From: Clostridia bacterium
GTDB taxonomy: Bacteria > Bacillota > Clostridia > Christensenellales > Aristaeellaceae
Assembly (NCBI GenBank): GCA_017460395.1
Contig: JAFUBA010000137.1
Location: 1 to 33,307, forward strand
Direction of reading: 5' to 3'
DNA: 33,307 bases
A program made the translations under genes and the position numbers. Position 1 is the first letter of the stretch. Each line of letters begins with the position of its first letter. The notes beneath the pieces were generated by a model, which saw only the letters and a list, made by a program, of their open reading frames with translations, did no database searches and was not told where the DNA came from. Shown piece after piece: positions 7,197 to 16,461 of the stretch.

Positions 7197-7323
7197 GAAA
7201 CCTACATGAAAAGAAAGAATGCAAAAGCTTGTCATGATTTCTTTTTGTTAGGAGGAATGGCGACTTGTTCGCCTGATCCGGGTGCTGTTTTTACAAGTGC
7301 ATACATGAAAAGGAGGAAACCCG

Positions 7324-9234
7324 ATGAAGAAGCTGCTTTCCCTTGCACTGTGCCTGACGATGCTCCTGTCCATGGTCATTGTCTCCACCGCCGGTGCTGC
7401 CGAAATCAAGGACTTCGATACGTATGAAGTGACCGCCAACGAAGTGGAAACCTGGTGCCTTCAGTACTCCCAGGCCGCCCGCGACCTGAACGTGCTGTGC
7501 AACCTGGTGGACGGTCTTCTGACCAACAATGCGGCGGGCGATCTGGTGCCCAACGCGGCCAAGTCCTACGAGTCTGAGGACGGCGGCAAGACCTGGACCT
7601 TCACGCTCAACGACAACATGACATGGGTCGACGTGAACGGCGAGATCAAGGCCGAAGTCACCTCTGAAGACTGGCTGACCGGTCTTGAATGGGTGTTGAA
7701 CTATGCCAAGAATGACGCCGCCAACACCTCTATGCCCAAGCAGATGATCGTGGGCGCCACCGAGTACTACGATTACACCAAGGCGCTGGCCGAGTCCGAT
7801 GGCCCCGAAGCCGCTCAGGCTCTGACCTACAAGGACAAGTTTGCCGAGCTGGTCGGCATCTCCGCACCCGATGCAAAGACCGTCGTCTACACCTGCATTG
7901 GCCAGCTGCCCTATTTCCCCTCTGTGGCCACCTACAACTGCCTGTATCCCGCGCCCACCGCTCAGATCGCTGAGATCGGCGTGGAAGGCTACAAGTCCGT
8001 GCTGCCCGAGACCATGTGGTACTCCGGTCCCTACACCGTGACCTCCTTCATCTCCGGCAACGAGAAGATCCTCACCAAGAACCCCAACTACTGGAACGAT
8101 GCCGGCGTGAAGCGCTTTGACACCGTGACCATCCACATGGTGGAATCCCAGGATGTGGCCTATCAGCTGTTCCAGACCGGCGAGCTGGATCATGTGACCC
8201 TGTCTGAATCCACCCTGAAGACCATCTCCGATAACGCCAGCCATGAATTCCACAACAATCTCGTGGAAGCCCGCCCCACCAAGTACTCCTATGTCGTGCA
8301 TCTGAACTACGACAAGAAGAACGAGGACGGCACCGACGATATCAACTGGAACTATGCGGTTGCCAACAAGAATTTCCGTCTGTCCCTGCTCTACGGCATT
8401 GACTGGACCACCCGTCTTGCCCGCATCAATTCCATCAACCCCCTGAGCTGCGAGAACTACATCTATACCGGCAATAACCTGTGCTTCACCTCCGACGGCA
8501 CCGACTACACCCAGCTGGTGCGCAACGAGCTCGGCATTGATTATGACCGTGAAGTGTACAACCGCTATGATGCAGACAAGACTGCGGAATATAAGGCAAA
8601 GGCCATCGAAGAGCTGACCGCTCTGGGCGTGAACTTCCCCGTGGAGATGGTGCTCTGGTACAAGGCTGACAACTCCACCGAGTATGAAAATGACCTGGTG
8701 CTGCAGCAGGCTGTGTCCGATACGCTGGGCGACGACTATGTGAAGATCGTCCTCAAGAGCTACATCACCAACCCCACCACCGAGGTCCGCAATCCCCGCC
8801 TCTTCTCCATCTACTTCTCCGGCTGGGGCGCAGACTTTGCCGATCCCATCAACTTCCTGGGCCAGGAAATCTGGGATGACAACGCCTATTTCACCACGAC
8901 CTATGCTCACTTCGACGAGCTGGATCCCGAGAATCCTGCCTTCACCGATGTGGTCAATACCGTCACCGAGTTCACCGAGATGGTGAATGCTGCCGATGCC
9001 AACACCACCGACATCGATCAGCGCTACGCCGACTTTGCCAAGGCTGAGGCATTCTTCCTCAACAACGCCCTTGAGATCCCCTGCTACTACATGATCCAGT
9101 GGGAGCTCACCTGCGTGAACAACTACAGCAAGGTTTACAGCATGTACGGCATGCAGGCTTACCGCTATGTGAACTGGGAGACCAACGACCAGATCTACAC
9201 CACTGCGGAAGCTGCTGAGCTGGCTGCCAAGTAA
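7324..9234 (+). CDS. Peptide-type ABC transporter substrate-binding protein (SBP family 5)
   Basis: A 636-residue extracytoplasmic binding protein of the OppA/DppA type, which captures peptides or, in some members, other small solutes. The signal peptide (MKK, hydrophobic stretch, AGA before AEIKD) looks like a signal peptidase I type; the only Cys in it, in LALC, does not form a lipobox. Downstream features typical of the family include SYESEDGGKTWTFTLNDNMTW, YSGPYTVTSF, NPNYWND and YQLFQTGELDH. It is first in an operon with two permeases and a fused ATPase, from which it is separated by two stem-loops. Nearly every proline codon is CCC, unlike the CCG-rich permease genes, which suggests selection for high expression. 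Ligand unknown. Confidence 0.92.
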   Translation: MKKLLSLALCLTMLLSMVIVSTAGAAEIKDFDTYEVTANEVETWCLQYSQAARDLNVLCNLVDGLLTNNAAGDLVPNAAKSYESEDGGKTWTFTLNDNMTWVDVNGEIKAEVTSEDWLTGLEWVLNYAKNDAANTSMPKQMIVGATEYYDYTKALAESDGPEAAQALTYKDKFAELVGISAPDAKTVVYTCIGQLPYFPSVATYNCLYPAPTAQIAEIGVEGYKSVLPETMWYSGPYTVTSFISGNEKILTKNPNYWNDAGVKRFDTVTIHMVESQDVAYQLFQTGELDHVTLSESTLKTISDNASHEFHNNLVEARPTKYSYVVHLNYDKKNEDGTDDINWNYAVANKNFRLSLLYGIDWTTRLARINSINPLSCENYIYTGNNLCFTSDGTDYTQLVRNELGIDYDREVYNRYDADKTAEYKAKAIEELTALGVNFPVEMVLWYKADNSTEYENDLVLQQAVSDTLGDDYVKIVLKSYITNPTTEVRNPRLFSIYFSGWGADFADPINFLGQEIWDDNAYFTTTYAHFDELDPENPAFTDVVNTVTEFTEMVNAADANTTDIDQRYADFAKAEAFFLNNALEIPCYYMIQWELTCVNNYSKVYSMYGMQAYRYVNWETNDQIYTTAEAAELAAK

Positions 9235-9250
9235 GTAATTTCTGTATGAG

Positions 9251-9288
9251 ATTCAGGGCGGTTCTTCACACAAAGAACCGCCCTGAAT
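9251..9288 (+). terminator. Intercistronic stem-loop 1 after the binding protein gene
   Basis: A perfect 16-bp stem (9251-9266 with 9273-9288) with a six-base loop, 17 bases after the stop codon. The following bases are not T-rich, so it more likely protects the upstream mRNA or attenuates transcription than terminates fully. Confidence 0.6.
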
Positions 9289-9300
9289 TGGTTCAGGCGG

Positions 9301-9345
9301 TTGTGAGGGAAGAGCGATTCCATGAGGATCCCTCTTCCCTCACAA
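9301..9345 (+). repeat. Intercistronic stem-loop 2 upstream of the permease start
   Basis: A perfect 14-bp inverted repeat (9301-9314 with 9332-9345) enclosing 17 bases. It begins 13 bases after stem-loop 1 and ends about 18 bases before the permease ribosome binding site. The in-frame ATG at 9322 lies in its loop, which argues that this ATG is not the permease start. Confidence 0.6.
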
Positions 9346-9375
9346 TCCAAAATACTCTTGTTGGAGGTGCTGCAA

Positions 9376-10329
9376 GTGGTCAAATACATCCTCAAGCGTC
9401 TGTTTCAGTCGCTGTTTACCGTGCTTCTGGTGGTCACCATCGTCTTCCTGCTGCTCCGCCTCATGCCCACGGATTATTACTTCACTGAGGACGAACTCAT
9501 GAAGCTGCCTCAGGAAGTCCTCAATGACCGTCTGCAGGCGGCCGGTCTTCTGGATCCGCCCCTGGTGCAGCTGGGTAGATTCTACCGGGACCTGTTTACC
9601 AAGTTTGACCTTGGGACCAGCCGGCGTGTGCAGGCCAATCAACCGGTGGTGAAGGTCATCGCAGGAAAGTTTGGTATCTCGATGCAGATGGGCCTGATCG
9701 CGCTTGCCATATCGATCGTTTTGGGCGTCGTGATCGGCGTATTGCAGGCGAGGTTCAAGGACGGGGTCCTCGATCACATTGGGACGGGCTATACCGTGTT
9801 TGTGAACGCGGTGCCGCACCTGGTGACCTACTCTCTGGTGCTGGCCTTTGGCGCGAGGGTCCTGGGCCTTCCGTCCATGTATTCGGCAAGAAAGCTGCCG
9901 TTGTCCATGTATCTTCCCATCTTCTGCCTGTCCATCGGGTCCACGGCCTATTACATGCTCTGGACGCGCCGGTACATGGTGGATGAACTGAACAAGGACT
10001 ATATCCGCCTGGCCAAGCTCAAGGGCCTTTCCACCCGCAAGGTCATGTTCCGCCATGTGCTGAAAAATGCCTTTGTGCCGCTGGTGCAGTATCTCCCATA
10101 CTCGATTCTTCTGACCGTCGGCGGGTCCCTTCTGGTGGAGCGCTTCTTCTCCGTGCCCGGTATGGGCCCGCTGCTCACGGATTCCATCGGGCGGTATGAC
10201 ACGAACCTTGTGCAGGCGCTGGTGATGCTCTATGCCACCATGGGCATTCTGGGCGTCTTTCTCGGCGATCTTCTCATGGCCCTGGTGGATCCGAGAATCA
10301 GTCTGACAGGGAAGGGGGACGTGAGGTAA
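9376..10329 (+). CDS. Peptide-type ABC transporter permease, OppB/DppB family
   Basis: A 317-residue inner permease subunit with an N-terminal helix (ILKRLFQSLFTVLLVVTIVFLLLRL) and five further hydrophobic segments. The EAA loop is DYIRLAKLKGLSTRKVMFRHVLKNAFVPLV, which contacts the ATPase. The C-terminal LVERFFSVPGMGPLLTDSI and PRI are typical of OppB. I prefer the GTG at 9376 because GGAGG at 9363-9367 lies eight bases before it and translation then begins with VVKYILKR; the frame is open back to an ATG at 9322 but that lies in a hairpin loop. It is separated by two bases from the OppC-type gene. Confidence 0.9.
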   Translation: MVKYILKRLFQSLFTVLLVVTIVFLLLRLMPTDYYFTEDELMKLPQEVLNDRLQAAGLLDPPLVQLGRFYRDLFTKFDLGTSRRVQANQPVVKVIAGKFGISMQMGLIALAISIVLGVVIGVLQARFKDGVLDHIGTGYTVFVNAVPHLVTYSLVLAFGARVLGLPSMYSARKLPLSMYLPIFCLSIGSTAYYMLWTRRYMVDELNKDYIRLAKLKGLSTRKVMFRHVLKNAFVPLVQYLPYSILLTVGGSLLVERFFSVPGMGPLLTDSIGRYDTNLVQALVMLYATMGILGVFLGDLLMALVDPRISLTGKGDVR

Positions 10330-10331
10330 CC

Positions 10332-11408
10332 ATGGCAAAGAATACACAGAAGAAAATGCCAAAGCCGGAACATGAAAAGACGGTCCAGGAACTGGAAACG
10401 CCTGTCCCGGACCTAAGCGTCGACTATTCCACGGTGGATCACGAGCCCAAAAAGGAGCGTCCCATGGGACGCGAGCACCTGAGAAGCCGTGACGTGATGC
10501 CGGAAAAACAGCTCTTTGAATTTGCAGAGTATAAGCCGCAGGAAGCGGAGAGAACCGGATATTCCAACTATTCCTACTGGAAGAGTGTGTGGCAGAACTT
10601 CCTCAAGAAGCGCTCGGCCGTGGTCATGTCCCTGGTCTTCCTGGCGCTGTTCCTGTTTACATTCATCGCGCCTGCGATCTCAAAGTATGATGTGAACAGC
10701 CTGCGCGTGGATGCAAACCTGGCCTTCATCAGCCCCAACGGCGAGTACTGGTTCGGCACCGACAACCTCGGCCGCGACTACTGGTCCCAGGTCTGGTACG
10801 CCACGAGGGCGTCCATCATCCTGGCGGTCTCCGTGTCCTTCGGCCAGATCATCCTGGGCGTCATCATCGGCCTCGTGTGGGGCTATGTGAGAAAGCTGGA
10901 CCGGTTCTTTACAGAACTCTATAACCTCGTGGACAACGTGCCGGTCATCATCTACATGACGCTGATTGCCATGATGCTGGACAAGTCCATGCTGACCATG
11001 GGAATCGCCATGATCCTCTTTAACTGGCTCGGGACGGCGAGAAACGTCCGAAACCTCGTGCTCATGTACCGGGATCGCGAGTATAACCTGGCCTCCCGCT
11101 GCCTTGGCACGAAGCTTGGAAGGATCCTGTTCAGGAATATCTTCCCTTACCTTATTTCCATGATCATCCTGCGCCTGGCCCTGGCGATCCCGGGCACCAT
11201 CGCGTATGAGACGACGCTGACCTATCTCGGCCTCATGGACGTGAGCATGCCCTCCCTTGGCATTCTCCTTCGCAACTCCAGAAACTTCTTCCTGGATTAT
11301 CCGTATATCCTGATCTTCCCGGCGATCATCGTGTCGATCATCACCATCACGTTCTATCTTGTGGGCAATGCGTTCTCTGACGCGTGCGACCCGAGAAATC
11401 ATCTGTGA
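10332..11408 (+). CDS. Peptide-type ABC transporter permease, OppC/DppC family
   Basis: A 358-residue partner of the OppB-type permease. The first ~90 residues are hydrophilic and highly charged, ending at [19 protein letters not shown], after which comes the first membrane helix ([19 protein letters not shown]). The middle has the family motif [20 protein letters not shown]; five further hydrophobic segments follow. The EAA loop is [23 protein letters not shown]. The cytoplasmic N-terminal extension is longer than the ~20-40 residues usual for this family, and its role is unknown. It is translationally close-packed with its neighbours: two bases from the preceding gene and 14 from the next. 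Confidence 0.9.
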   Translation: MAKNTQKKMPKPEHEKTVQELETPVPDLSVDYSTVDHEPKKERPMGREHLRSRDVMPEKQLFEFAEYKPQEAERTGYSNYSYWKSVWQNFLKKRSAVVMSLVFLALFLFTFIAPAISKYDVNSLRVDANLAFISPNGEYWFGTDNLGRDYWSQVWYATRASIILAVSVSFGQIILGVIIGLVWGYVRKLDRFFTELYNLVDNVPVIIYMTLIAMMLDKSMLTMGIAMILFNWLGTARNVRNLVLMYRDREYNLASRCLGTKLGRILFRNIFPYLISMIILRLALAIPGTIAYETTLTYLGLMDVSMPSLGILLRNSRNFFLDYPYILIFPAIIVSIITITFYLVGNAFSDACDPRNHL

Positions 11409-11422
11409 GGAGGGCTGAAACC

Positions 11423-13480
11423 ATGAGTGAAAAAAACATTCAGGCCGTGGATTTCGATGCCCGTGCCGAACAGATTCTGGCCCGTGAGCCGCTCCTGAGC
11501 GCACAGGATGTGGAAGTGACCTTTACCCTGCGCGGCAACAAGCTCACCGCCATCAGGCGGACCAGCCTGGATCTCTATGAGGGTGAAACGCTGGCCATCG
11601 TGGGGGAGAGCGGCTCCGGGAAGAGCGTCTTCACCAAGTGCTTCGTGGGCATGCTGGACAAAAACGGCGAGATCACCCACGGGTCCATCATGTACGATGG
11701 GAAAGACCTGACCAAGCTTACCGAGAAGGAATGGCTGAAGGTCCGCGGCAAGAAGATTGCCATGGTGACCCAGGATCCCATGACCAGCCTGAACCCCTTA
11801 AAGACGGTGGGACGGCAGATACAGGAGGCGGTGGAACTCCACCAGGGGCTCCGGGGCCGGGCCGCCAGGCAGGAGACCTACAGGATCCTGGAGTCCGTCG
11901 GCATCTCGGATCCGCAGCGGCGCTATCGCCAGTATCCCCATGAGTTCTCCGGCGGCATGCGCCAGAGGGTTGTCATCGCCATCGCCGTGGCCTGCCGTCC
12001 CCAGATCCTGATCTGCGATGAGCCCACCACAGCGCTGGACGTGACCATCCAGGCCCAGATCCTGGCCCTGATCCGTCGGCTCCAGAAAGAGCAGAACATG
12101 ACCATCATCTACATCACACACGACCTGGGTGTGGTCGCCAATGTGGCGGACCGTGTGGCGGTCATGTACGGCGGGCAGATCATCGAGATCGGCATGGCCA
12201 ACGAGGTCTTCTTTGATCCCTGGCATCCCTACACCTGGGCACTGCTGTCGGCCCTCCCTCAGCTGGGCGTCAAGGGCGAAAAGCTGCCGGCCATCGATGG
12301 CACACCGCCAAACCTGTTCAACAAGATCCAGGGCGATGCTTTCGCACCGAGAAACCGCTATGCGCTCAACATCGATTTCCTGGAGGAGCCGCCCACCTAT
12401 GATGTTACCGCCACCCATGCCGTGAAGGCCTGGCTGCGTGACCCGCGCGCACCGAAGGTGGAGCAGCCCCATGCGATCCGACGCCTCGAGGAGCAGCAGG
12501 GAAAACCCCTGGTCACAGAGGCGGCATCCTATCATCCCCATCTGGATCCGAACCGCGAGCCGCTGGTGGAAGTGAAGGACATGCAGGTGACCTTTGGCAG
12601 CGGACGCAAGAAGTTCGTGGCCGTGGATCATGTGAACTTTACAATCTACAAGGGCGAGACATTCTCTCTCGTCGGCGAGAGCGGCTCCGGCAAGACGACC
12701 ATTGGACGAGCCATCGTTCGCATCAATCCCATCACCAGCGGTGAGGTGCTCTTCCGCGGGGAGAGAATCTCCGGAAAAATCTCCAGGGAGATGGATACCA
12801 AGGTGATCCGCTCCATGCAGATGATCTTCCAGGATCCCATGGCAAGCCTGAACGAGCGCGCCAAGGTGGACTACATTATTTCGGAAGGCCTGTATAATTT
12901 CCATCTCTACAAGGATGAGCAGGAACGCCAGGAAAAGGTGCAGAAGGTGCTGCAGGAAGTGGGTCTTCTGCCTGAGTTCTCCTCCCGCTTCCCGCATGAA
13001 TTTTCCGGCGGCCAGAGGCAGAGAATCGGCATCGCCAGGAGCCTGATCATGCAACCGGAATTCATTGTGGCAGATGAACCGATCTCGGCCCTGGACGTGT
13101 CCATCCGTGCCCAGGTGCTGAATCTACTGAACGAAATGAAGAAGAGCAGGGGACTGACCTACCTGTTCATCGCCCATGACCTGTCGGTGGTTCGCTTCAT
13201 TTCCGACCGCATCGCGGTCATTCATAAGGGCAGGATTGTGGAGCTGGCTGAATCGGAAGAGCTCTTCCGGCATCCGCTGCATCCCTACACCAAGGCCCTG
13301 CTCTCCGCTGTGCCGAACCCGAACCCGTACCTGGAGCGCGCCAAGACGCTGCAGGTATATGATCCCTCTGTCCACGATTATTCGGTGGACAAGCCCGTGT
13401 GGGAGGAAATCATCCCGGACCACTTCGTGTGGGGCAATGTGCGCGAGCTGGACGGATACAGAAGGGAAATTGAAAACTGA
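11423..13480 (+). CDS. Fused OppD-OppF-type ABC transporter ATPase
   Basis: A 685-residue protein carrying both ATPase subunits of a peptide importer, usually separate genes. Domain 1 has Walker A GESGSGKS (61-68), Q118, signature SGGMR (176-180), Walker B ILICDE (195-200) and H233. Domain 2 has Walker A GESGSGKT (418-425), Q470, SGGQR (528-532), Walker B FIVADE (547-552) and H585. A ~90-residue linker joins them. The OppD C-terminal motif that normally has cysteines (GCxFxxRCxxAxxxC) reads [15 protein letters not shown] at 304-318, with all three replaced. Both sites look intact for ATP hydrolysis. The ATG at 11423 has AGGAGG upstream; the frame is open back to 11384 inside the OppC-type gene. 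Confidence 0.9.
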   Translation: MSEKNIQAVDFDARAEQILAREPLLSAQDVEVTFTLRGNKLTAIRRTSLDLYEGETLAIVGESGSGKSVFTKCFVGMLDKNGEITHGSIMYDGKDLTKLTEKEWLKVRGKKIAMVTQDPMTSLNPLKTVGRQIQEAVELHQGLRGRAARQETYRILESVGISDPQRRYRQYPHEFSGGMRQRVVIAIAVACRPQILICDEPTTALDVTIQAQILALIRRLQKEQNMTIIYITHDLGVVANVADRVAVMYGGQIIEIGMANEVFFDPWHPYTWALLSALPQLGVKGEKLPAIDGTPPNLFNKIQGDAFAPRNRYALNIDFLEEPPTYDVTATHAVKAWLRDPRAPKVEQPHAIRRLEEQQGKPLVTEAASYHPHLDPNREPLVEVKDMQVTFGSGRKKFVAVDHVNFTIYKGETFSLVGESGSGKTTIGRAIVRINPITSGEVLFRGERISGKISREMDTKVIRSMQMIFQDPMASLNERAKVDYIISEGLYNFHLYKDEQERQEKVQKVLQEVGLLPEFSSRFPHEFSGGQRQRIGIARSLIMQPEFIVADEPISALDVSIRAQVLNLLNEMKKSRGLTYLFIAHDLSVVRFISDRIAVIHKGRIVELAESEELFRHPLHPYTKALLSAVPNPNPYLERAKTLQVYDPSVHDYSVDKPVWEEIIPDHFVWGNVRELDGYRREIEN

Positions 13481-13488
13481 TGACCCGG

Positions 13489-13520
13489 GGCAGCCGTTTG
13501 GCTGCCTCTTTTCCTGTTTC
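13489..13520 (+). terminator. Terminator of the peptide-importer operon
   Basis: A 7-bp GC stem (13489-13495 with 13500-13506) with a GTTT loop, followed by the T-rich tail TCTTTTCCTGTTTC. Confidence 0.75.
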
Positions 13521-13538
13521 AGGGAATGCTCCCTGAAA
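13517..13538. repeat. 9-bp inverted repeat with ATGC loop
   Basis: TTTCAGGGA and TCCCTGAAA flank ATGC directly after the terminator tail. It may be a second weak hairpin or a protein-binding site upstream of the export cluster; a possible -35-like TTAACA follows at 13540-13545 but no well-spaced -10 box. Confidence 0.35.
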
Positions 13539-13623
13539 GTTAACATTCAGTTATTCTTTCTGTCATACGATGCACGGGCTGCATTGAAAAGAAGCAGCCA
13601 CACTTTCCGGGAGGGGAAGACCT

Positions 13624-14526
13624 ATGAGTCAGAATCAGGCAGGCGCAAAGCGCAGGCATAAACGGCGCTGGATCATACCGCTGATCATCCTGCTGCTTGC
13701 AGGCGGATTTTTCTTTCTTCGGGGCATCGCAGCGAGAGGGCCTCTGGCCTATACGACGGTCCCGGTGACCAGAGGCGATCTGGAGGTACTCTTCAGCTTC
13801 ACTGGCAACATCCATGCACCAAACAGTGAGACCATGCAGGCTGCATCTTCCGCCACCGTGCGTGATGTGTATGTGGAGGCAAACCAGGAGGTCAGAAAGG
13901 GCGACCGGATCCTTAGGCTGGATGACGGGACGATCTGGAAGGCACAGCTGGACGGCGAGGTGACCGTGCTGGATGTGCAGCCGGGCGACTATGTGTCTCA
14001 GGGCAGGACCATGGCCGTGATCACGGACCTTCACCGCATGGAGGTGGAGATCCAGGTGGATGAATATGACGTGGGCGCCATCACCCTGGGAAAGGAAGTA
14101 TCTGTGTATGCCGTCGCTGCGGACGAGACGAGCCGGGGGACGATCGTGGCTTTCAATAAGCAGGGAACCCACGGGAGCCAGCTGACCAGCTACACTGCGA
14201 CCGTGGCCGTGGAGGAGATGGAGCATGCCCTGCCCGGCATGCAGGTGGAGGTAACACTGGTGAAGGACAGGGCCGAGCGCGTTCTGCTGCTCCCGAAGGA
14301 AGCTGTCCGATTCACAGAGAGCAATACGCCCTATGTGTACCTGAGCTCCTCCGATGGCTCCCTGCTTACCCAGAGCATCACCACGGGCATCACGGATGGA
14401 GTGAATGTGGAGATCACCGGCGGACTCATGGAAGGGTCAAACGTGGTGGTCCAGCAGACAGGATCCTCCGGTGCCTTCCTGTACGGGCAGGGTGCTGACA
14501 GGTTCGGCCAGGGCAGATTTCGTTAG
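13624..14526 (+). CDS. Membrane-anchored periplasmic-adaptor-like (MacA/HlyD) protein
   Basis: A 300-residue adaptor of the membrane fusion protein family. A basic N-terminus (KRRHKRRW) is followed by one membrane helix at about 17-34 (IIPLIILLLAGGFFFLRG), then the pattern VTRGDLEVLFSFTGNIHAP, a lipoyl-like half (VEANQEVRKGDRILRLDDG and GEVTVLDVQPGDYVSQGRTM) and a beta-barrel part (VDEYDVGAITLGKEVSVY). The coiled-coil hairpin between lipoyl halves is essentially absent, as in many Gram-positive adaptors. It heads a cluster with a MacB/LolD-type ATPase 14 bases downstream, an FtsX-type permease and a second adaptor. The exported substrate is unknown; such systems move peptides, antibiotics or lipid-linked molecules. 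Confidence 0.87.
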   Translation: MSQNQAGAKRRHKRRWIIPLIILLLAGGFFFLRGIAARGPLAYTTVPVTRGDLEVLFSFTGNIHAPNSETMQAASSATVRDVYVEANQEVRKGDRILRLDDGTIWKAQLDGEVTVLDVQPGDYVSQGRTMAVITDLHRMEVEIQVDEYDVGAITLGKEVSVYAVAADETSRGTIVAFNKQGTHGSQLTSYTATVAVEEMEHALPGMQVEVTLVKDRAERVLLLPKEAVRFTESNTPYVYLSSSDGSLLTQSITTGITDGVNVEITGGLMEGSNVVVQQTGSSGAFLYGQGADRFGQGRFR

Positions 14527-14540
14527 GAGGGCGGTGTACG

Positions 14541-15233
14541 GTGAGTGAAACCTACTTTGCCATGCGGGATATCTGTAAGTCCTACCATGTCGGCGATGAA
14601 GACCAGATGGTACTCAGGCACGTGAACCTGTCGATTGAGGAGGGGGAGTTCCTCTCGATTCTCGGTCCCTCCGGCTCCGGCAAGTCCACCATGATGAACA
14701 TCATCGGATGCCTGGATGTGCCGACGAGCGGGGAGTATATCCTCAGGGACCGGAACGTGGGAGAGCTTGATCAGCACCAGCTGGCGCAGATCCGCTGCCA
14801 CGAGATCGGCTTCATCTTTCAGCAGTTCCAGCTCCTGCCAAGACTGGATGCCATGCGAAACGTGGAGCTGCCGCTCATCTATGCGGGTGTTTCCCGCGGC
14901 GAGCGGCGACAGCGGGCCGAGGAGACGCTCTGCCGGGTGGGACTGAAGGACAGACTGCACCATTATCCCAATCAGCTCTCCGGCGGCCAGCAGCAGAGGG
15001 TCGCCATCGCCAGAGCCCTGGCCTCCGATCCCACGATCCTCCTGGCGGATGAGCCCACGGGCGCCCTGGATCAGACGACAGGCCATCAGGTGATGGATCT
15101 CTTCCAGGAGCTCAACGGAGAAGGCCGTACGATCATCATGATCACCCATGACCTGAACATCGCAAAGCGGGGCAGGCGCATCGTCAACATCCTGGATGGC
15201 GAGCTGTCCGAGGGGGTGAGCGCATATGATTAA
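14541..15233 (+). CDS. MacB/LolD-type ABC transporter ATPase
   Basis: A 230-residue single-domain ATPase. It has Walker [10 protein letters not shown] (42-50), Q-loop [10 protein letters not shown] (93-102), signature LSGGQQQR (146-153), Walker B ILLADE (166-171), D-loop ALD and H203. The wording [14 protein letters not shown] and DEPTGALD is characteristic of the MacB/LolD/FtsE-like subfamily that powers exporters or extractors of the FtsX type. The start is GTG, with AGGAGG at 14525-14530. The last eight bases overlap the permease gene (ATGATTAA), which implies coupled translation and equal stoichiometry. Confidence 0.93.
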   Translation: MSETYFAMRDICKSYHVGDEDQMVLRHVNLSIEEGEFLSILGPSGSGKSTMMNIIGCLDVPTSGEYILRDRNVGELDQHQLAQIRCHEIGFIFQQFQLLPRLDAMRNVELPLIYAGVSRGERRQRAEETLCRVGLKDRLHHYPNQLSGGQQQRVAIARALASDPTILLADEPTGALDQTTGHQVMDLFQELNGEGRTIIMITHDLNIAKRGRRIVNILDGELSEGVSAYD

Positions 15234-16434
15234 GGGCGCCCTGTCCATGTTCCAGGAGAACGTGAGCATGTCCGTCAGCAATGTCTTCCATAACCGGATG
15301 CGCTCGTTTCTCACGATCCTGGGGATCATCATCGGGGTGGCGGCCGTCATTGCTATGATCACCACCGTCAGCAGCGTGACGGGGGAGATCACCAGCCAGT
15401 TTGCCTCCATGGGCACAGGAAAGTTCAATGTGACCGTCAGCGGGACCAGCCTGAAGCCGGGGCTGACGCCGGGGGATGTGGAGACGCTATCCGAGGTGGA
15501 CAACGTGGACGGCATCACGGTCTCCATGAGCAGCACGGCCGTGCTCAGACACGGGAGCGCCTGGACGGATGAGGCCACCATGGAGGGAAGGAACACCTTT
15601 TACTTTGCGAAAAATCCGGAACTTCTTGAGCGCGGCACCCTGCCGAGCGTCCTGGATGAGGAGCAGGCGACAAGGGTCTGTCTCATCTCCTCGGATCTTC
15701 AGGAATCACTGTTCTACGGGGAGGATCCTCTGGGACAGACGCTCATGGTCAATGGACACACATTCATCGTGACAGGCATCCTGTCATCCAGTTCCACGGA
15801 CGTCATCGCTCAGGCCATGGGAAACCGTGCCAGCCAGAAGGTGGTGGTGCCTTACACCACGGCCATGCGCATGGGCGGAAACAGCTATATCCGCTCCCTG
15901 GAGGTGTATGTAAAGAACACCGATGAGACAGAGAGCACGATCTCAAGCATGGAATCCGCGATCCAGAGCATCTTTAATGGCAGGGAAAACACATACACCA
16001 TCATCAACATGGCCTCCATGCTCAGCACGATGGACACCATCCTCGGCATGATGACCACCCTCCTGGCCGGCATCGCAGGAATCTCCCTGCTGGTGGGCGG
16101 CATCGGGATCATGAACATGATGCTCGTGTCCGTGACGGAGCGGACCACAGAGATCGGTCTGCGCAAGGCACTTGGCGCAGAGCCCGGGCAGATTCAGCTG
16201 CAGTTTCTGATTGAGGCCTTTATCCTGTCGATGCTGGGCGGCTTCTTCGGGATCCTGACGGGTCTTGCACTCAGCTGGCTGCTGTCGGTGATCATCGGGA
16301 GTCCGTTCACCATCTCCTGGAGCGCCATCGCCCTGGGGGCAGGCTTCTCGGCTATCGTGGGCCTCGTCTTCGGGTGGGCGCCCGCCAGAAAGGCATCCAG
16401 GCTGAATCCGATTGATGCGCTCCGGGCCATGTGA
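15226..16434 (+). CDS. FtsX/MacB-type ABC transporter permease
   Basis: A 402-residue permease with the four-helix layout of MacB-like proteins: one helix near the N-terminus (FLTILGIIIGVAAVIAMITTV), a large extracytoplasmic domain at about 45-265, and three C-terminal helices (LLAGIAGISLLVGGIGIMNMMLVSV; FILSMLGGFFGILTGLALSWLLSV; IALGAGFSAIVGLVFGW). The motifs NRMRSFLTILGIIIGV, RTTEIGLRKALGA and PARKASRLNPIDALR are family hallmarks. It partners the overlapping ATPase. In Gram-positive bacteria such mechanotransmission transporters act at the outer face of the membrane on peptides, lipids or proteins. Confidence 0.93.
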   Translation: MIKGALSMFQENVSMSVSNVFHNRMRSFLTILGIIIGVAAVIAMITTVSSVTGEITSQFASMGTGKFNVTVSGTSLKPGLTPGDVETLSEVDNVDGITVSMSSTAVLRHGSAWTDEATMEGRNTFYFAKNPELLERGTLPSVLDEEQATRVCLISSDLQESLFYGEDPLGQTLMVNGHTFIVTGILSSSSTDVIAQAMGNRASQKVVVPYTTAMRMGGNSYIRSLEVYVKNTDETESTISSMESAIQSIFNGRENTYTIINMASMLSTMDTILGMMTTLLAGIAGISLLVGGIGIMNMMLVSVTERTTEIGLRKALGAEPGQIQLQFLIEAFILSMLGGFFGILTGLALSWLLSVIIGSPFTISWSAIALGAGFSAIVGLVFGWAPARKASRLNPIDALRAM

Positions 16435-16461
16435 TGAGAGTAATCTTGGGAGGGAAAAGAT

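Noticed and set aside
7176-7427. Short plus-strand frame in the leader of the peptide-importer operon
   Set aside because: Its first ATG lies inside the predicted promoter, and the later ATG at 7257 is too close to AGGAGG; it overlaps the binding protein gene out of frame.
7291-8910. A 539-codon open frame on the minus strand opposite the peptide-binding protein gene
   Set aside because: It is the antisense shadow of a codon-biased gene; its Gly/Val/His-rich translation resembles no family and it has no ribosome binding site.
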